DNA from: Effrenium voratum
Lineage: Eukaryota > Sar > Dinophyceae > Suessiales > Symbiodiniaceae
DNA: 64,000 bases
Assembly: GCA_963377175.1 (NCBI GenBank)
Contig: CAUJNA010001857.1
Coordinates: 656,795-720,794, forward strand
Reading direction: 5' to 3'
Shown: piece by piece, positions 1 to 10,662 of the stretch
How the letters are laid out: each line of letters opens with the position of its first letter
Position numbering within the stretch: the stretch's first letter is position 1
Notes under the pieces: generated by a model
Database searches by the model: none
Seen by the model: the letters and a program-made list of their open reading frames with translations, nothing else
What the model was told of the DNA's origin: nothing
Translations under genes and position numbers: made by a program

Positions 1-705
1 CCTATGCACGGGGTGACACGCGGCCATTGGCTGTGGTAACATGATCCTTTTTATCTCTCCTGCCGCTGTCCCTTGGGCTGAAACATTAGCGAAGACGCGC
101 AACGTCGGCAAGAGCGCCTCGCCCACCCCGCTCAGTAAGCCGCGGGAGCGACCCGTGCAGCCGAGTTGAGGCCCGAAACCACCCATAGCAGCTGGAAGGC
201 CTGCATGAGCAGCCCGCGCATACGCGAGACCTTCGGGCGTCGAGCCACCGTCTCCTCGCCGCCGCCCGCGCGGACGCCTGGGTAGGCAGCTGGACACGGG
301 CGCCGGGGACGCAGGGCATTACCGTTCTGGGCACGCCGCTCGGGCACGCAGCGTACGTGGCCCGGTCGTTGGAGAGCGTCCGTGAAAAGCATGCGGGCTT
401 GCTGGAACGCATACCGTGTGTGCCCCACGTGCAAAGCGCGTGGTTGCTCCTGCTGCTGTGCGCCCAACCGCGCTTCAACTACTTGCTCCGCGTGCTGCCC
501 CCAGGCGGCACCGGAGGGTTCGCGGAGGCACACGACCGAGCAGTTGCCAGGTTCCTGGAGCGACTGCTGGGGGGGCAGGGCGAGCCGCTAGTGCTGCCTG
601 AGCTCGCGCTCCGGCGAGCGCAGCTCCCACTGCGATTCAACGGGCCTCCGCTCCGCAGCCGCGTCCCGTGTCGCGGCTCACTGGGCATCTTGGGCCGACT
701 CTATG
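1..705 (+). pseudogene. LINE-like retroelement, fragment of the post-RT region (copy A)
   Basis: An open frame from about 240 to 700 contains GITVLGTPLG near 315, then a Trp/Leu-rich stretch (SAWLLLLLCAQPRFNYLL) near 440-495 and a 'FAEAHDRAVARFLERLL' segment. The same order and many of the same residues occur in copy C near 6690-6960 (GITVLGAPLG, then VAWLLLLYCASPRSNYAL). This is the segment after the reverse transcriptase palm in a LINE-like family common in dinoflagellate genomes. The upstream RT lies outside the window and the downstream zinc-knuckle/endonuclease part is missing: the frame runs straight into the 77-bp repeat array. It is therefore a truncated, inactive copy. The family name is from memory, but the homology between copies is visible directly. 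Confidence 0.7.
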
Positions 706-1215
706 CTGGTGATATGCCAGCACCTGGTAAAGACAGAGCCGAACAGAGAACGCAAACCGACGAGCTACGGCCGTTTGCCTCCGCTACAAAGACGGGTTCG
801 ATCCATGTTTTCCAAAAACGCAAGCCAGCGAGCTATGACTGCCTGTCTCAGCCACACCCACGGCAAAGACATAGTCGAACCATGTTGTCCGAAAACGCCA
901 CCCACGAGCTATGGCCACCCTTCTTTGCTACCGCAATGGCAAAAACAGAGGCGAACAATGTTGTTTGAGAACGCAAACCCCCAAGCTGTAGCCACCTGTC
1001 TCCGCCACCCCCATGGCAAAGACAGAGGCGAACCATGTTGTCCCAAAACGCAAACCCACGAGCTATGGCTGTCTCCACCACCCCCGTGGCAAAGACAGAA
1101 GCGATCCATGTTGTCCGAAAACGCGAACCCACGAGTTATAGCCGCCTGTTTCCGCCACCCCCATGGCAAAGATTCAGGTTAACCGTGCTGTTTGAAAACG
1201 CTATCATGCGAGCTG
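706..1215 (+). repeat. 77-bp tandem repeat, array 1
   Basis: Diverged units of about 77 bp recur, each with the tags GGCAAAGACAGAGGCGAACC, ATGTTGTCCGAAAACGC, CCCACGAGCTATGGCCG and CTGTCTCCGCCACCCC. Reading frames through the array (ENANPRAMAACLRHP-like peptides) are repeat artefacts open on both strands. The array begins where retroelement copy A stops. The order of unit variants is shared with the arrays at 1546-1908 and 7906-9200. Confidence 0.85.
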
Positions 1216-1545
1216 TGGCCAGTTTCGTGTCCTACAAAAAAAAGGCAAACATAAAATATACATAAATAAAAAATAAATATTTAATAGGGGAAAGAAAGAC
1301 TAGTAAAATGAAGCTTGAAGTTTCTCTCCCCATCCTATCGTTCACCGGCCATTTCTAGCTACGGAAGGTCGTGAACTTACCTTTTGGTCCAATTGACAGG
1401 ACATGCCGCTCTCTTCATCTCCATCCTAATACTTGGATAGGTTCTGGGGTTTACGGTGATAATAAGATGGAGATGGAATTAATTGGGTTTCCTTCTGACT
1501 TTCCCACCTAATAATCTCTGTGACACGTGGGAGAGGGTGGACCTC
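1216..1545. other. A+T-rich spacer between two 77-bp arrays
   Basis: This 330-bp stretch breaks the 77-bp repeat pattern. It starts with an A/T-rich run (around 1220-1290, with ATAAATAAAAAATAAATATT) and continues as ordinary unique sequence. I see no open frame, repeat or RNA motif here. It could be an insertion into what was once a single array. Confidence 0.5.
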
Positions 1546-1908
1546 TTTCTCTCTCTTTCCGAAAACGCAAACCCACAGGCTATGGCCGACGCCAACCCAC
1601 AATCTATGGCCGCCTGTTTCCGCAACCCGCGTGGCAAAGACAAATGCGGAAAAAATGCAGAGGGGAAAAACACAAAAACGTGTTGTCCGAAAACGCTAAC
1701 CCACGAGCTATGGCCGCACCCGCGTGGTAAAGACAGAGCCGAACATAGGTGTTGTTTGAGAAAGGAAACCCACGAGCTACGGCCGTTTGCCCCAACGACA
1801 GACTCGATCCATGTTTTCCGAAAACGCAAAACCGCGAGCTATGACTGCCTGTCTCAGGCACACACCGCGGCAAAGACATAGTCGAACCATGTTGTCCGAA
1901 AGCGCCGG
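1546..1908 (+). repeat. 77-bp tandem repeat, array 2
   Basis: About five units of the 77-bp family. They include the variant with CCCACAATCTATGGCCG followed by an A/G-rich run (1590-1670), then the ATAGGTGTTGT variant (1745) and the GATCCATGTTTTCCG variant (1805). The array stops inside a unit at about 1905, immediately before the LINE reverse transcriptase fragment. Confidence 0.85.
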
Positions 1909-2985
1909 TTTTGTGTTTTCCTCTTTCTTTCGGTGCAGGGCGGTCGATCTTTCAGCATTAAACGTGGCGTCAAACAAGGCGACGTCATCAGCCCCATGCT
2001 CTTCAACGCAGGCCTGGAACATGCCATGCGAAATTGGAAGCAGAAACTGAGGAACCATGGCCTTCATGTAGGCAAAGAAGAGCGATTGACAAACGTCCGC
2101 TTTGCTGATGATATTATGTTATATGCAAAATCTTGCAGTGAATTGATGCAAATGCTGGAAAGTCTGATCTTGGAGCTGGGCGCCATTGGTTTGCAGTTGA
2201 ATTCGCGGAAAACAAAGATTTTGACAACCGCTTCGCTAGCGAGCCCTACTTTCTTGGAAGTTGCTGGCAGTTTTGTGGAAGTGTTGTGGGGCGATCGCTC
2301 TCACAGCTACTTGGGGAAATTGCTTTGCGGAGACCTGTCCAAACGCAGCTCAGTGGAACTGCGCCACCGTATCCAAGCCGCATGGGCCAAATTCCGAAGC
2401 CACAAGCAAGTGCTTTGCAACCCGCATATTTCTTTGAAGTTGAGACTTCAGTACTTTGAGGCCACCATCACGCCAAGTGTACTTTATGGTTTAACAACAC
2501 TACCGCTTACACAAAGCCAGCTGGACAGATTAGACGCTGCTCAGCGTCGCATGTTGCGATCTATTGTGGGATGGGTCCGTATTGAGGGTGAAGACTGGCG
2601 TGACACAATGCACAGAATGAAATTACGACTGCAACACGCGCTGGCGATGCATCCTTTGAGGCCATGGACGCAGCAACTATTTACCCGGCAATACAGGTTT
2701 GCTTCCAAGATATCTCGTCGAGATGATGCTTGGCCATGGGCAGTCGTTACATGGATTCCAGGTGATGGTTGGACCCATAATTTCCTGAGAGCGCCAAGAA
2801 GGAAACTAGGCCGCCCGCCGAAAAGGTGGGACGATAATTTGAGGACATTTGCACTTGAACATTTGCAAGGCAGGACGTGGATGGTGGCAGCTCGGTCAAG
2901 GCAATGGCTTGACAACGAGCATCTTTTTGTACAGTCAAGCTACATGACTGCCTCGTGTGTTCCCTGTGTCCTTCATGGACCGTAG
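1909..2985 (+). CDS. LINE-type reverse transcriptase, 5'-truncated copy (B)
   Basis: A single open frame of about 350 codons encodes the second half of a non-LTR reverse transcriptase. It enters just before the QGD box (FSIKRGVKQGD, near 1950), carries the FADD catalytic box (VRFADDIMLYAKS, near 2095-2135), a thumb region with KYLG-like 'SYLGKLLCGDL', and then LYGLTTLPLT and MLRSIVGWVRIEGEDW. It ends with the C-terminal LGRPPKRWDDNL motif often seen in LINE proteins, and a stop at 2983-2985. The fingers and the first catalytic aspartate box are absent, so it cannot be a whole enzyme; 5' truncation is typical of LINE insertion. The frame itself is unbroken, which suggests a fairly recent insertion. 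Just upstream is a polypyrimidine tract ending in CAG (1911-1937). There is no credible start codon; GTG at 1933 only marks the first open codon in frame. Confidence 0.85.
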   Translation, partial: FCVFLFLSVQGGRSFSIKRGVKQGDVISPMLFNAGLEHAMRNWKQKLRNHGLHVGKEERLTNVRFADDIMLYAKSCSELMQMLESLILELGAIGLQLNSRKTKILTTASLASPTFLEVAGSFVEVLWGDRSHSYLGKLLCGDLSKRSSVELRHRIQAAWAKFRSHKQVLCNPHISLKLRLQYFEATITPSVLYGLTTLPLTQSQLDRLDAAQRRMLRSIVGWVRIEGEDWRDTMHRMKLRLQHALAMHPLRPWTQQLFTRQYRFASKISRRDDAWPWAVVTWIPGDGWTHNFLRAPRRKLGRPPKRWDDNLRTFALEHLQGRTWMVAARSRQWLDNEHLFVQSSYMTASCVPCVLHGP

Positions 2986-3111
2986 TCTCCTGACTCGAAC
3001 GGGGCAAAGGCAAAAAGGCGGGCGCCACGGTCGTGCATAGCTGGCTGGCGGGCCCAGTATAAACAAGCGGCTGCTGGGGTGGTGAGCACAGCTTACACAA
3101 ACCAAAAAAAT

Positions 3112-3400
3112 GGGGGGATCGACCCCGTCATCAACGGTCCGCAGCCACCCGACCCCGACGGTATCAGCCAGCTGCCGCGGGGGGACCGACCCCGTGATCA
3201 ACGGTCAACAGCCGCGGGGGGACCGACCCCGTGATCAACGGTCAACAGCCGGGGACCGACTCCGTCATCAACAGTCAACCGGCTCGGGGGGCCGACCCCG
3301 TCACCAACGGTCAACCGACTCGGGGGGACCGGCCCCGGCACTGACGGTCCACAGCCTCGGGGGGACCCGCCTCAGGAACAACGGTCCGCAGTTTATGACG
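3112..3400 (+). repeat. ~36-bp minisatellite
   Basis: About seven diverged units of 35-37 bp, each with GGGGACCGACCCCGT, then ATCAACGGTCAACAGCC. Unit starts are near 3114, 3180, 3217, 3252, 3288, 3324 and 3361. It separates LINE copy B from retroelement copy D. Confidence 0.85.
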
Positions 3401-3429
3401 CGAACTCAGTGCCAACCCCAGCTGAGCCA

Positions 3430-4398
3430 CCCGCACCCGCTGGAGCCGTAGCCTTGTGTTGCCACCACCTCGCTTTGATTGACGGATCCCGGGCCCACTC
3501 GGATGATGCGTGGGTCGTGTTGCCAACCCAGTTGATGACGTGGGCCCCCGTGCAGAACAGATCCACGAGGGAATGGCAACCGAATGGACGTGCTTGAGGT
3601 GTAACGCCCGTGTCACGAGCAAGCATCCGATGCTGCAACGAGCGGGTGTGCCCCTGTCGTGCCTTGGGGGACCACCGTGCGGCGTGCGCGCGCGCTGGCG
3701 TGTTAGGGCGCCGCAGTGTGCCCCTGGAGCGCACAGCTGCCAATCTGCCGCGAGGCTGGCGCCCGTGTGGCCGAGAACGTGCTCCTGCGCGACCTCAACC
3801 TCGATGCGCCGGTGCTGGCTGACCGCCGCCTGGAGGTTCCAGTGCTCTGCCCATCTGGGGCGGTGTGCAGGTCGCTGTGGACACCACCCTTGTCAGCCCC
3901 GTCCGAGCTGACGGCGCTCCGCGGCCGGGGGCTGACCGTGAACCCGGCCTAGCCCTGCGCAAGATTCAACGCCGCAAGCGCCACCACACTTACCCTGAGC
4001 TCCTCCGGAGCCGGCGCTGCCGCCTGCTTGTCCTCGGCCTCGAGGTCGGTGGCCGGTGGCTCCCGGGCGGGGTTGCCTTCGTGCGCCTGCTCGCGCGCGC
4101 CAAGTCGCACCGTGTTCCCGATCTGCTGCGCGGAGCTGCTGTGCAGGCGTACGTGCGGCGGTGGACTGCCCTCTTCGCAGTCGCCGCGCAGCGCGCGCTC
4201 GCCGCCTGCTGCAGCTCCCGCTGTTCGGGGAGACGTGCGTTGATGGCGCCGAGCCCGGTGAGCGATCTGCTCGCCGACGCCAGGTGGGAGAGTGGGCCTG
4301 CGCCGAGCCGCCTGCCTGGTTGAGCTTGCGCCCGCTGCTCGTTGTGTTTCACCTCGTAGCTGCTGTGATGCTGCGGAAAAAGGCGCGCAAAGAAAAAA
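3430..4398 (+). pseudogene. LINE-like retroelement, zinc-knuckle and predicted endonuclease fragment (copy D)
   Basis: Two overlapping frames together give the C-terminal part of the same family as copies A and C. From about 3640 there is a C-x-C...ALGDHRAAC knuckle, then PLERTAAN and CREAGARV and LLRDLNLD (to about 3800). A frameshift near 3858 leads to VAVDTTLVSP (3868-3900), KIQRRKRHHTYPELL (near 3960), LLVLGLEVGGRWLPGG and a WTALFAVAAQRALA helix (to about 4210). A CxC...HxxxC knuckle followed by acidic residues in a 'VDTTLV' strand and a basic helix fits a restriction-like endonuclease of R2/CRE-type LINEs; that domain call is my inference. The fragment ends with a junction motif, CTGCGGAAAAAGGCGCGC (4369-4386), that also ends copy C. 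The RT is missing and frames are broken. Confidence 0.65.
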
Positions 4399-5575
4399 TG
4401 CCTGAAGTGCCATGTTGTGCTGCGCGTGGCCCACGTACGCTTGCCCCCCCAGACATCCTTCCGTGCCCAGAAGTTCAACTGCCCATGCCGGCTCTGGATC
4501 CGCAGCCGTGGCCAGCACCGCAACCCTTGCCCAGCACGCAGTTGCCGCCGCAGCCGCAGCAACATCAGCCACGGCAAGAGCAGCAACGGCCCAGCCCTGA
4601 ACCAGTGCCAGCACCACAGCACAGCAGATGCAGCCCCCGCAGGAGCGAATGCAAGCACAAACGCCTGCTAGGCCTGGCACCTCGTGGCTCTTCAGGGGCC
4701 CGCCGGCCACCAGTGAACAGCTGGTGCTGGTTGTTTGTCCCGTTGCTGCAAGCCGCGGCCGGGAATCTGCGCAGAGAGGCTTCTGAGCAGTGGGAAGCAC
4801 ATTGTTTTGTTTAGCCAGTGTGGCGGGAAACTCTTCTCCACCTCCATCGCGCTGCCCCGGTCCACATCCAAGCAATTTTCCGAGCATTGGAGGTTCACCA
4901 AGGAGTGGCTGCATTGGAGCGCCGACTCACGGCCGCAGAGCTGGCCCCCGGGCCTCTTCCCGAGCAGTCGTCCGTGTTTTGTGCCTGGGCCGTCGAGCAC
5001 TTGCTGACGGCCCCGCGGTTGCGCAAGAAGCTTTGCTGTTGATTGACCAGGCAGTGCAGCAGCGCTAACTTTGCCTGACACCCAACTCGTTGAGCACTGT
5101 GACAAGAGTGCCAGCCAAGCGGGCGCAGCGCCAGCTGCACTGACAGCCTTGACTCCAGGCCCGCCGCCCACCGATGCATCACCAGATGACGATCCGCGGC
5201 CCAGCACCAGCCGCTGAGCCAAGTTAGCCTGACGAGGTAGACACGGCACTCTTTCTCCCGCTGCAAGGAGCGCGCCTGAGAGCAGCCTTCACGGCTATTG
5301 ATGCCCTGGATGTCGAAACGGTGCTGAGCCACCCGTGCAGCTTCATCCGATCCCCTCCGCACTTCCTTAAGGGCACTTTCCGCAAAGCTTGCCCTTGACT
5401 TGATCCAAAATGCAGACGGCCACGGAGGAGTTGGGAGCGAACGGGCGTGGAAGCTCTGGTTTTTTCTGCCCAGGCTGCTTTTGTTTCGCCCCGTGGGAAG
5501 TGCACCGGTGCCTAAGAGAGATGTTTTTTAAGAAAAAAATGTTCGCTTCGACCTCCACGCTCTCACAGTCCAAGT
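4399..5575 (+). pseudogene. 5' region of LINE-like retroelement copy C (Pro/Gln-rich N-terminus)
   Basis: Between copy D and the RT of copy C lies a GC-rich stretch. A frame open from about 4056 to 4814 is rich in Pro and Gln (PQPQQHQPRQEQQ near 4550). A second frame at 4818-5040 is helical and Leu/Ala-rich (ALERRLTAAELAPGPLP). Its position directly upstream of the RT and its low-complexity composition fit the N-terminal part of the element's protein, but I see no diagnostic domain. Frames change several times, so this copy is not functional. The large minus-strand frame at 4692-5249 is taken as a shadow. Confidence 0.4.
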
Positions 5576-7905
5576 GTGCCAGCAGATGACGCCGCCAGGC
5601 GGGCCGAGCGCGCTGTCCGGTTTGCGCGCCTAGGGGAACTCGCGTCGGCTCGGCAAGCTCTGCTGTCTGAGCCACTCGCGCTAGGTGACGCCGCAACTTT
5701 ACAGCAACTTACCGATCCTAGGAGCCGGCCCGACCAAGCTTATCAGCCCATTGCACCCGATCTGTTGGCTTGGAACCCGGACGGCCCTGTCTGACAAGTT
5801 CTTTGCCAATCTCCGACGCTCGCGCAAAGGAGCAGCTCCAGGTCCTAGTGGATTGGCCGGGGAAATCTTGCGATTAGTGCTGGATGATGACAAGTCTTCC
5901 CATGTTCTTTGGAGAGTTGCAGCGCGACTTGCCAGAGCCGATGTTCCCACCGCAGTAGGCGGCTGGCTTGGGATCGGTCGGCTTGTCGCTGTCCAAAAGC
6001 CGTCCGGTGGCGTGCGGGGATTGGTAGTTGGTGACTTCTTGCGGCGGCTTGTGTCCCGAACCTTGGCGCAGCAATTTGCAGATCACTTCGATGCGGCTTG
6101 TCGCCCATACCAGTATGAGTTGTCGACCCGCTCCGGCGCTGAGGCTTTAGTCCACACTTTGCAAGTCCTTGCGGAGACTTCTCCGACCGCAACGGTCTTG
6201 CCCGTGGATGGCGTAGGAACCTATGACCACGCGTGAGTAGGCAGGCCATGCTTGAGGCACTCCGTGGCGTGCCGGGTGCGTGCCGTTTGCGCCCTTTTGT
6301 CCGCACGTGGTATGGGTCCCTTCAACTTATGTGTGGCATGACAGCCCCACCGTGTGTTGCAAGCAGAAGGCGGGGAGCAAGGCGACCCGCTAATGCCAGC
6401 ATTGTTCGCACTCGCCATGCATCAAGCGCTTGTCGCCCTGCAGCCGGAGCTCCGCCCGGAGGAGCGTTCTCTTGCCTTTTTGGATGACTTGCACTTGACA
6501 GCGCAGCCTGATCGCATACAACCGCTGTTTCAGGCTGCGTCCCGGTGCCTGTATGAACGTGCTCGCATATCCCTTAATCACGCAAAAACACGTGTGTGGA
6601 ACGCAGCCGCAGTGGAGCCGCCAGGCCTGGCGGACATCAGTGCAGCAGATGTGTGGCGTGGCAATGCTCAGCTCCCTGAAGCAGAGCAAGGGTATTACCG
6701 TTCTAGGAGCCCCTTTGGGCGGAAATGCTCTCGTGCGGGCCCAGCTCGGCGCAGTGCGCAACAAACAACTTCGCCTCCAGGTCCTCCCGGCCCTTCCTGA
6801 CCTGCAGGTCGCTTGGCTGCTGTTGCTGTACTGCGCGTCGCCACGGTCCAACTATGCACTTGGTATCATACCCCCAGAACTCACCGATCTTTTTGCCATG
6901 GAGCACGATGCTGCAGTGCAGAGAAACACAGTGCAATGCTGTTTGGCGCGGATGGGGGGGCCCTCCCGAACACGGCCAGTCGGCAGTCCCAACTTGCCTT
7001 CCGCCATGGTGGACTAGGGCTGCGTTCACCGGTTGCGTGCACCTGCAGCGTTTTGGGCCTCGTGGGCTGACAGCTTGTCGGCGATCCACCGCAGAGATCC
7101 CGACCTCGCGCAACATGTTGTGCGCCAACTGGATCCGGATGTGCCTTGTTGCCGTGTCCTGGGCACGCTCCAGGCAACCGTGACACTGCTCGCTCGGCGG
7201 GGGTTTGAGGCCCCTCAGTCGCCTCAGTGGCACCAGCTCCTTGGCGACGATGTGCCGCAACCACATGATGTTGAGGACGATACCCCTGGCATCGGGCGGG
7301 GGTGGCAGAAAGCCGCGTCGGCAGCTCTTGACTTGCAAAGGGCGGCTGCCCACAGCGACCACTTGGATGCAGCCTCTGCAGCCATGCTGCTGTCCCAGTC
7401 CGGACCGTGCTCAGCCCGCGTCTTCTTGATGCTCCCCGTTTGCCCGGAGTTGATCTTGGAGCCCGCGCATTTCCGTGTGCTGCTGTTGCGACGCCTGCGC
7501 TTGCCTTTGCCTTTCGTCCCTGTGCGATGCCGGTGTGGAAGGGAGCAGGACGCGCTTGGCGATCACCGCTCTGCATGTCCGCGAGCTGGTGTTTTGCGAG
7601 CACGGGGCGGCCCACTTGAACGGGCGGCAGCGCGCATTTGTCGTGAAGCAGGGGCCGTGGTTGCTATGCACACTTTGGTCAGGGACCTCAATGTCGGTGT
7701 CGGCTGCCTTTGCCCGGCGCTGGTCCTCCTTCTTGGCCGCGGGCGCGAGCCGGGCGTACGCTGCCAGCCCGGGCGCAGCCGCGTCCGGTGAAGGGTGCCC
7801 GCCTGCACATGAGGAGCTGGCCTCCGTAAAAACAGCGGCAGAGACCTCCCGTGCCCGGAGGCGCCTCTTAAAATTCCCCTTAAAACACGTTGAAGCCACT
7901 GCGGA
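5576..7905 (+). pseudogene. LINE-like retroelement, reverse transcriptase and knuckle, multiply frameshifted (copy C)
   Basis: The parts follow in order in changing frames. A pre-RT helix (RFARLGELASARQALL) lies at 5590-5670. RT fingers and first palm follow at 5810-6235, with KGAAPGPSGLAGEIL, KPSGGVRGLVVGDFLRRL and a degenerate motif A (VLPVDGVGTYDHA) before a stop. After a shift come EGGEQGDPLMPALFALAM (6360-6415) and a FLDD catalytic box (6477-6490). The post-RT part with GITVLGAPLG follows near 6690, then LAFRHGGLGLRS near 6995. The segment ends with a C-x-C...ALGDHRSAC knuckle and CREAGAVVAMHTLVRDLN near 7530-7690. The endonuclease strand seen in copy D (VDTTLV) is missing; the frame instead turns into unrelated sequence. 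The copy ends at the shared CTGCGGAAAAAGGCGCGC junction (7898-7915) and enters the 77-bp array. At least four frameshifts make it inactive. Confidence 0.8.
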
Positions 7906-9200
7906 AAAAGGCGCGCGAAGAAAAAAACAAAACGCCACCACGAGCTATGGCCGCCTGTCTCAGCCACCCCAATGGCACAGACACAGGCGAACAATGTTGT
8001 TTGAGAACGCCAACACCCAAACTGTAGCCACCTGTCTCCGCCACCCCCGTGGCAAAGACAGAGGCGAACCATGTTGTCCAAAAACGCCAACCCACGAGCT
8101 ATGGCTGTCTCCACCACCCCCGTGGCAAAGACAGAAGCGATCCATGTTGTCCGAAAACGCGAACCCACGAGCTATAGGCCTGTCTCCCATGTTGTTTGAC
8201 CTACGAGCTGTGGCCGTGTATCGAAGCCACCCCCATGGCAAAGACAGATTCGTGTTGTGCGAAAACGCAAACCCACGGGCTATGGCCGCCTGTCTCCGCC
8301 CGTTCGAAAACGCCAGCCCACAATCTATGGCCGCCTGTCTCCGCAACCCGCGTGGCAAAGACAAAAGCGGAAGAAACGGATGGGGGAAAAACAACGAACC
8401 ATGTTGTCCGAAAACGCAAACCCAAGAGCTATGGCCGCACCGCGTGCTAAAGACAGAGGCGAACATAGGTGTTGTCTGAGAACGCAAATCACGAGCTACG
8501 GCCGTTTGCCTCCGGACAGAGGCGAACAATGTTGTCTGAGAACGCCAACCCCCAAGCTGTAGCCGCCTGTCTCCGCCACCCCCGTGGCAAAGACAGAGGC
8601 GAACCATGTTGTCCAAAAACGCCAACCCACGAGCTATGGCTGTCTCCACCACCCCCGTGGCAAAGACAGAAGCGATCCATGTTGTCCGAAAACGCGAACC
8701 CACGAGCTGTTTGAAAACGCTAACCTACGAGCTATGGCCGTAAGACAGATTCGTGTTGTCCGAAAACGCAAGCCCACAGGCTATGGCCGCCTGTCTCCAC
8801 CACCCCCGTCCGAAAACGCCAACTCACAATCTATGGCCGCCTGTCTCCGCAACCCGTGTGGCAAAGACAAAAGCGGAAAAAAGAGAAGGGGGAAAAAACA
8901 AAGCGAACCATGTTGTCCGAAAACGCAAACCCACGAGCTATGGCCGCACCCGCGTGGTAAAGACAGAGGCGAACATAGGTGTTGTCTGAGAACGCAAACC
9001 CACGAGCTACGGCCGTTTGCCTCCGCTACCCCCAAAGACAGATTCGATCCATGTTTTCCGAAAACGCAAACCGGCGAGCTATGACTGCCTGTCTCAGCCA
9101 CACCCGTGGCAAATACATAGTCGAACCATGCTGTCCGAAAACGCAAACCCACGAGCTATAGCCGCCTGTCTCCGCCAACCCCGTGGCAAAGACAGAAGCA
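7906..9200 (+). repeat. 77-bp tandem repeat, array 3 (longest)
   Basis: About sixteen diverged units of the 77-bp family, some shortened (for example near 8180-8220 and 8700-8760). The succession of variants matches arrays 1 and 2: the CCCACAATCTATGGCCG unit with a purine-rich insert (8310-8390 and 8820-8905), the ATAGGTGTTGT unit (8466 and 8973) and the GATCCATGTTTTCCG unit (9045). It directly follows the 3' end of retroelement copy C. Confidence 0.9.
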
Positions 9201-9725
9201 AACATGAAGCAAAGCCGCCCCAGCGGCCGGTGTCCCAGGACGGCCACGCAGGTATGTCCAGTGCGTTCGGACACTCCGGTTGTGGCCACGCCGGATGCAT
9301 CCGGTTGCTCTCATAGCGGCCACGCTGTTATTGCTGAATGGTGAGTCCTGCGCGTCTGCTCGGGGAGACGTCACACCGACCCTCCCTTGTTTGGGCCCAG
9401 TTTTTGTGATGGCGTTGGTGCAGCTTCCCCTTGTCACTGGCCCGTGTGCGGACATGCTTGCCTACCTGCCGGTTGGGCATCGACTGGCATGCATTGCAGT
9501 TGCCTAAGTTGCCCACGCTGCCACATCCGGCCCCGCACGGAGGCTTAGGGGACGCGGCGGCAATTGTCCCCGTTGAGCCCGGTGCAACTGCCCTTGTCAA
9601 ACCCCCGTCCGTGGCTTGCTACCAGCCCCGGTTGGCGATCGTTTGCCCGCTGCGAACAGTTGGTTTTTTGTGCCCCTTTTTCCCGAAAGCATCGCGAAGG
9701 GTTCTTCCGTGCGGAGCCCTTGGAC
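9201..9725. other. Unique stretch, no gene recognised
   Basis: This is GC-rich sequence between two arrays. A CGGCCACGC motif recurs around 9240-9330. I see no convincing exon, RNA or element here. Confidence 0.4.
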
Positions 9726-10130
9726 AAGTTACATAGAGCCAAGTTACATAGAGCCAAGTTACATAGAGCCAAGTTACATAGAGCCAAGTTACATAGAGCC
9801 AAGTTACATAGAGCCAAGTTTACATAGAGCCAAGTTACATAGAGCCAAGTTACATAGAGCCAAGTTACATAGAGCCAGTTACATAGAGCCAAGTTACATA
9901 GAGCCAAGTTACATAGAGCCAAGTTACATAGAGCCAAGTTACATAGAGCCAAGTTACATAGAGCCAAGTTACATAGCCAAGTTACATAGAGCCAAGTTAC
10001 ATAGAGCCAAGTTACATAGAGCCAAGTTACATAGAGCCAAGTTACATAGAGCCAAGTTACATAGAGCCAAGTTACATAGAGCCAAGTTACATAGAGCCAA
10101 GTTACATAGAGCCAACATAGAGCCAAGGTT
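9726..10130 (+). repeat. 15-bp minisatellite 1 (GTTACATAGAGCCAA)
   Basis: About 26 nearly perfect copies of GTTACATAGAGCCAA. There is one 16-bp unit near 9819, one 14-bp unit near 9876 and one 11-bp unit near 9975. Because the period is a multiple of three, long artefact frames run through both strands. The high identity indicates recent expansion. Confidence 0.97.
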
Positions 10131-10211
10131 AGGTAGAGCTTAGAGCTTCGGCGTTAGCAGCTATGTAAGTTAGTTTAGGTTTCTAAGGCGCCGGGGCGGG
10201 AGTTTGATCGT

Positions 10212-10640
10212 CGCTCGGGATTGCGACCCTCTGCGGAGATTCGCGTGGTCGAGGTTCAAAAACTGGGGACTTTTTACGATTTCTGCGGTGTGTGCGCGAC
10301 CCTCTGCGGAGATTCGCGTGGTCGAGGTTCAAAAACTGAGGGCTTTTTACGATTTCTGCGGTGCGCGCGCGACCCTCTGCGGAGATTCGCGGAGGTTCAA
10401 AAACTGAGGACTTTTTACGATTTTTAGCCTGCGCGCGCGACCCTCTGCGGAGATTCGCGTGGTTGAGGTTCAAAAACTGAGGACTTTTTACGATTTCTGC
10501 TGGCCGCGCGCGACCCTCTGCGGAGATCGTGCGCGTCGAAGCGCTCTCGCTGTGGCGCCGTGCGAATTTGTCTTAGTCTCGGCGAACCCTCTGCGGAGAT
10601 TGTGCGTGTCGAAGTGCTCTCGCTGTGGCGCCGTGCAATA
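10212..10640 (+). repeat. 73-bp tandem repeat
   Basis: Units start with GCGACCCTCTGCGGAGATT at 10223, 10296, 10369, 10437 and 10510, that is, steps of 73, 73, 68 and 73 bp. The first units continue with GAGGTTCAAAAACTGAGG and TTTTTACGATTTCTGC. The last two units (from about 10513 and 10586) carry a different second half with AAGCGCTCTCGCTGTGGCGC. Confidence 0.9.
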
Positions 10641-10662
10641 TTCTTGCTCGCGAAACGGCCTT

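Noticed and set aside
4692..5249. 185-codon minus frame in the retroelement
   Set aside because: It is opposite the element's own coding direction and has no motif.
706..9200. Direct repeats that might suggest a CRISPR array
   Set aside because: Units are contiguous and diverged with no unique spacers, and the context is eukaryotic.
9726..10143. Long frames on both strands through the 15-bp array (HRAKL- and YVTWL-like repeats)
   Set aside because: The period is a multiple of three, so frames stay open by construction. There is no gene context.
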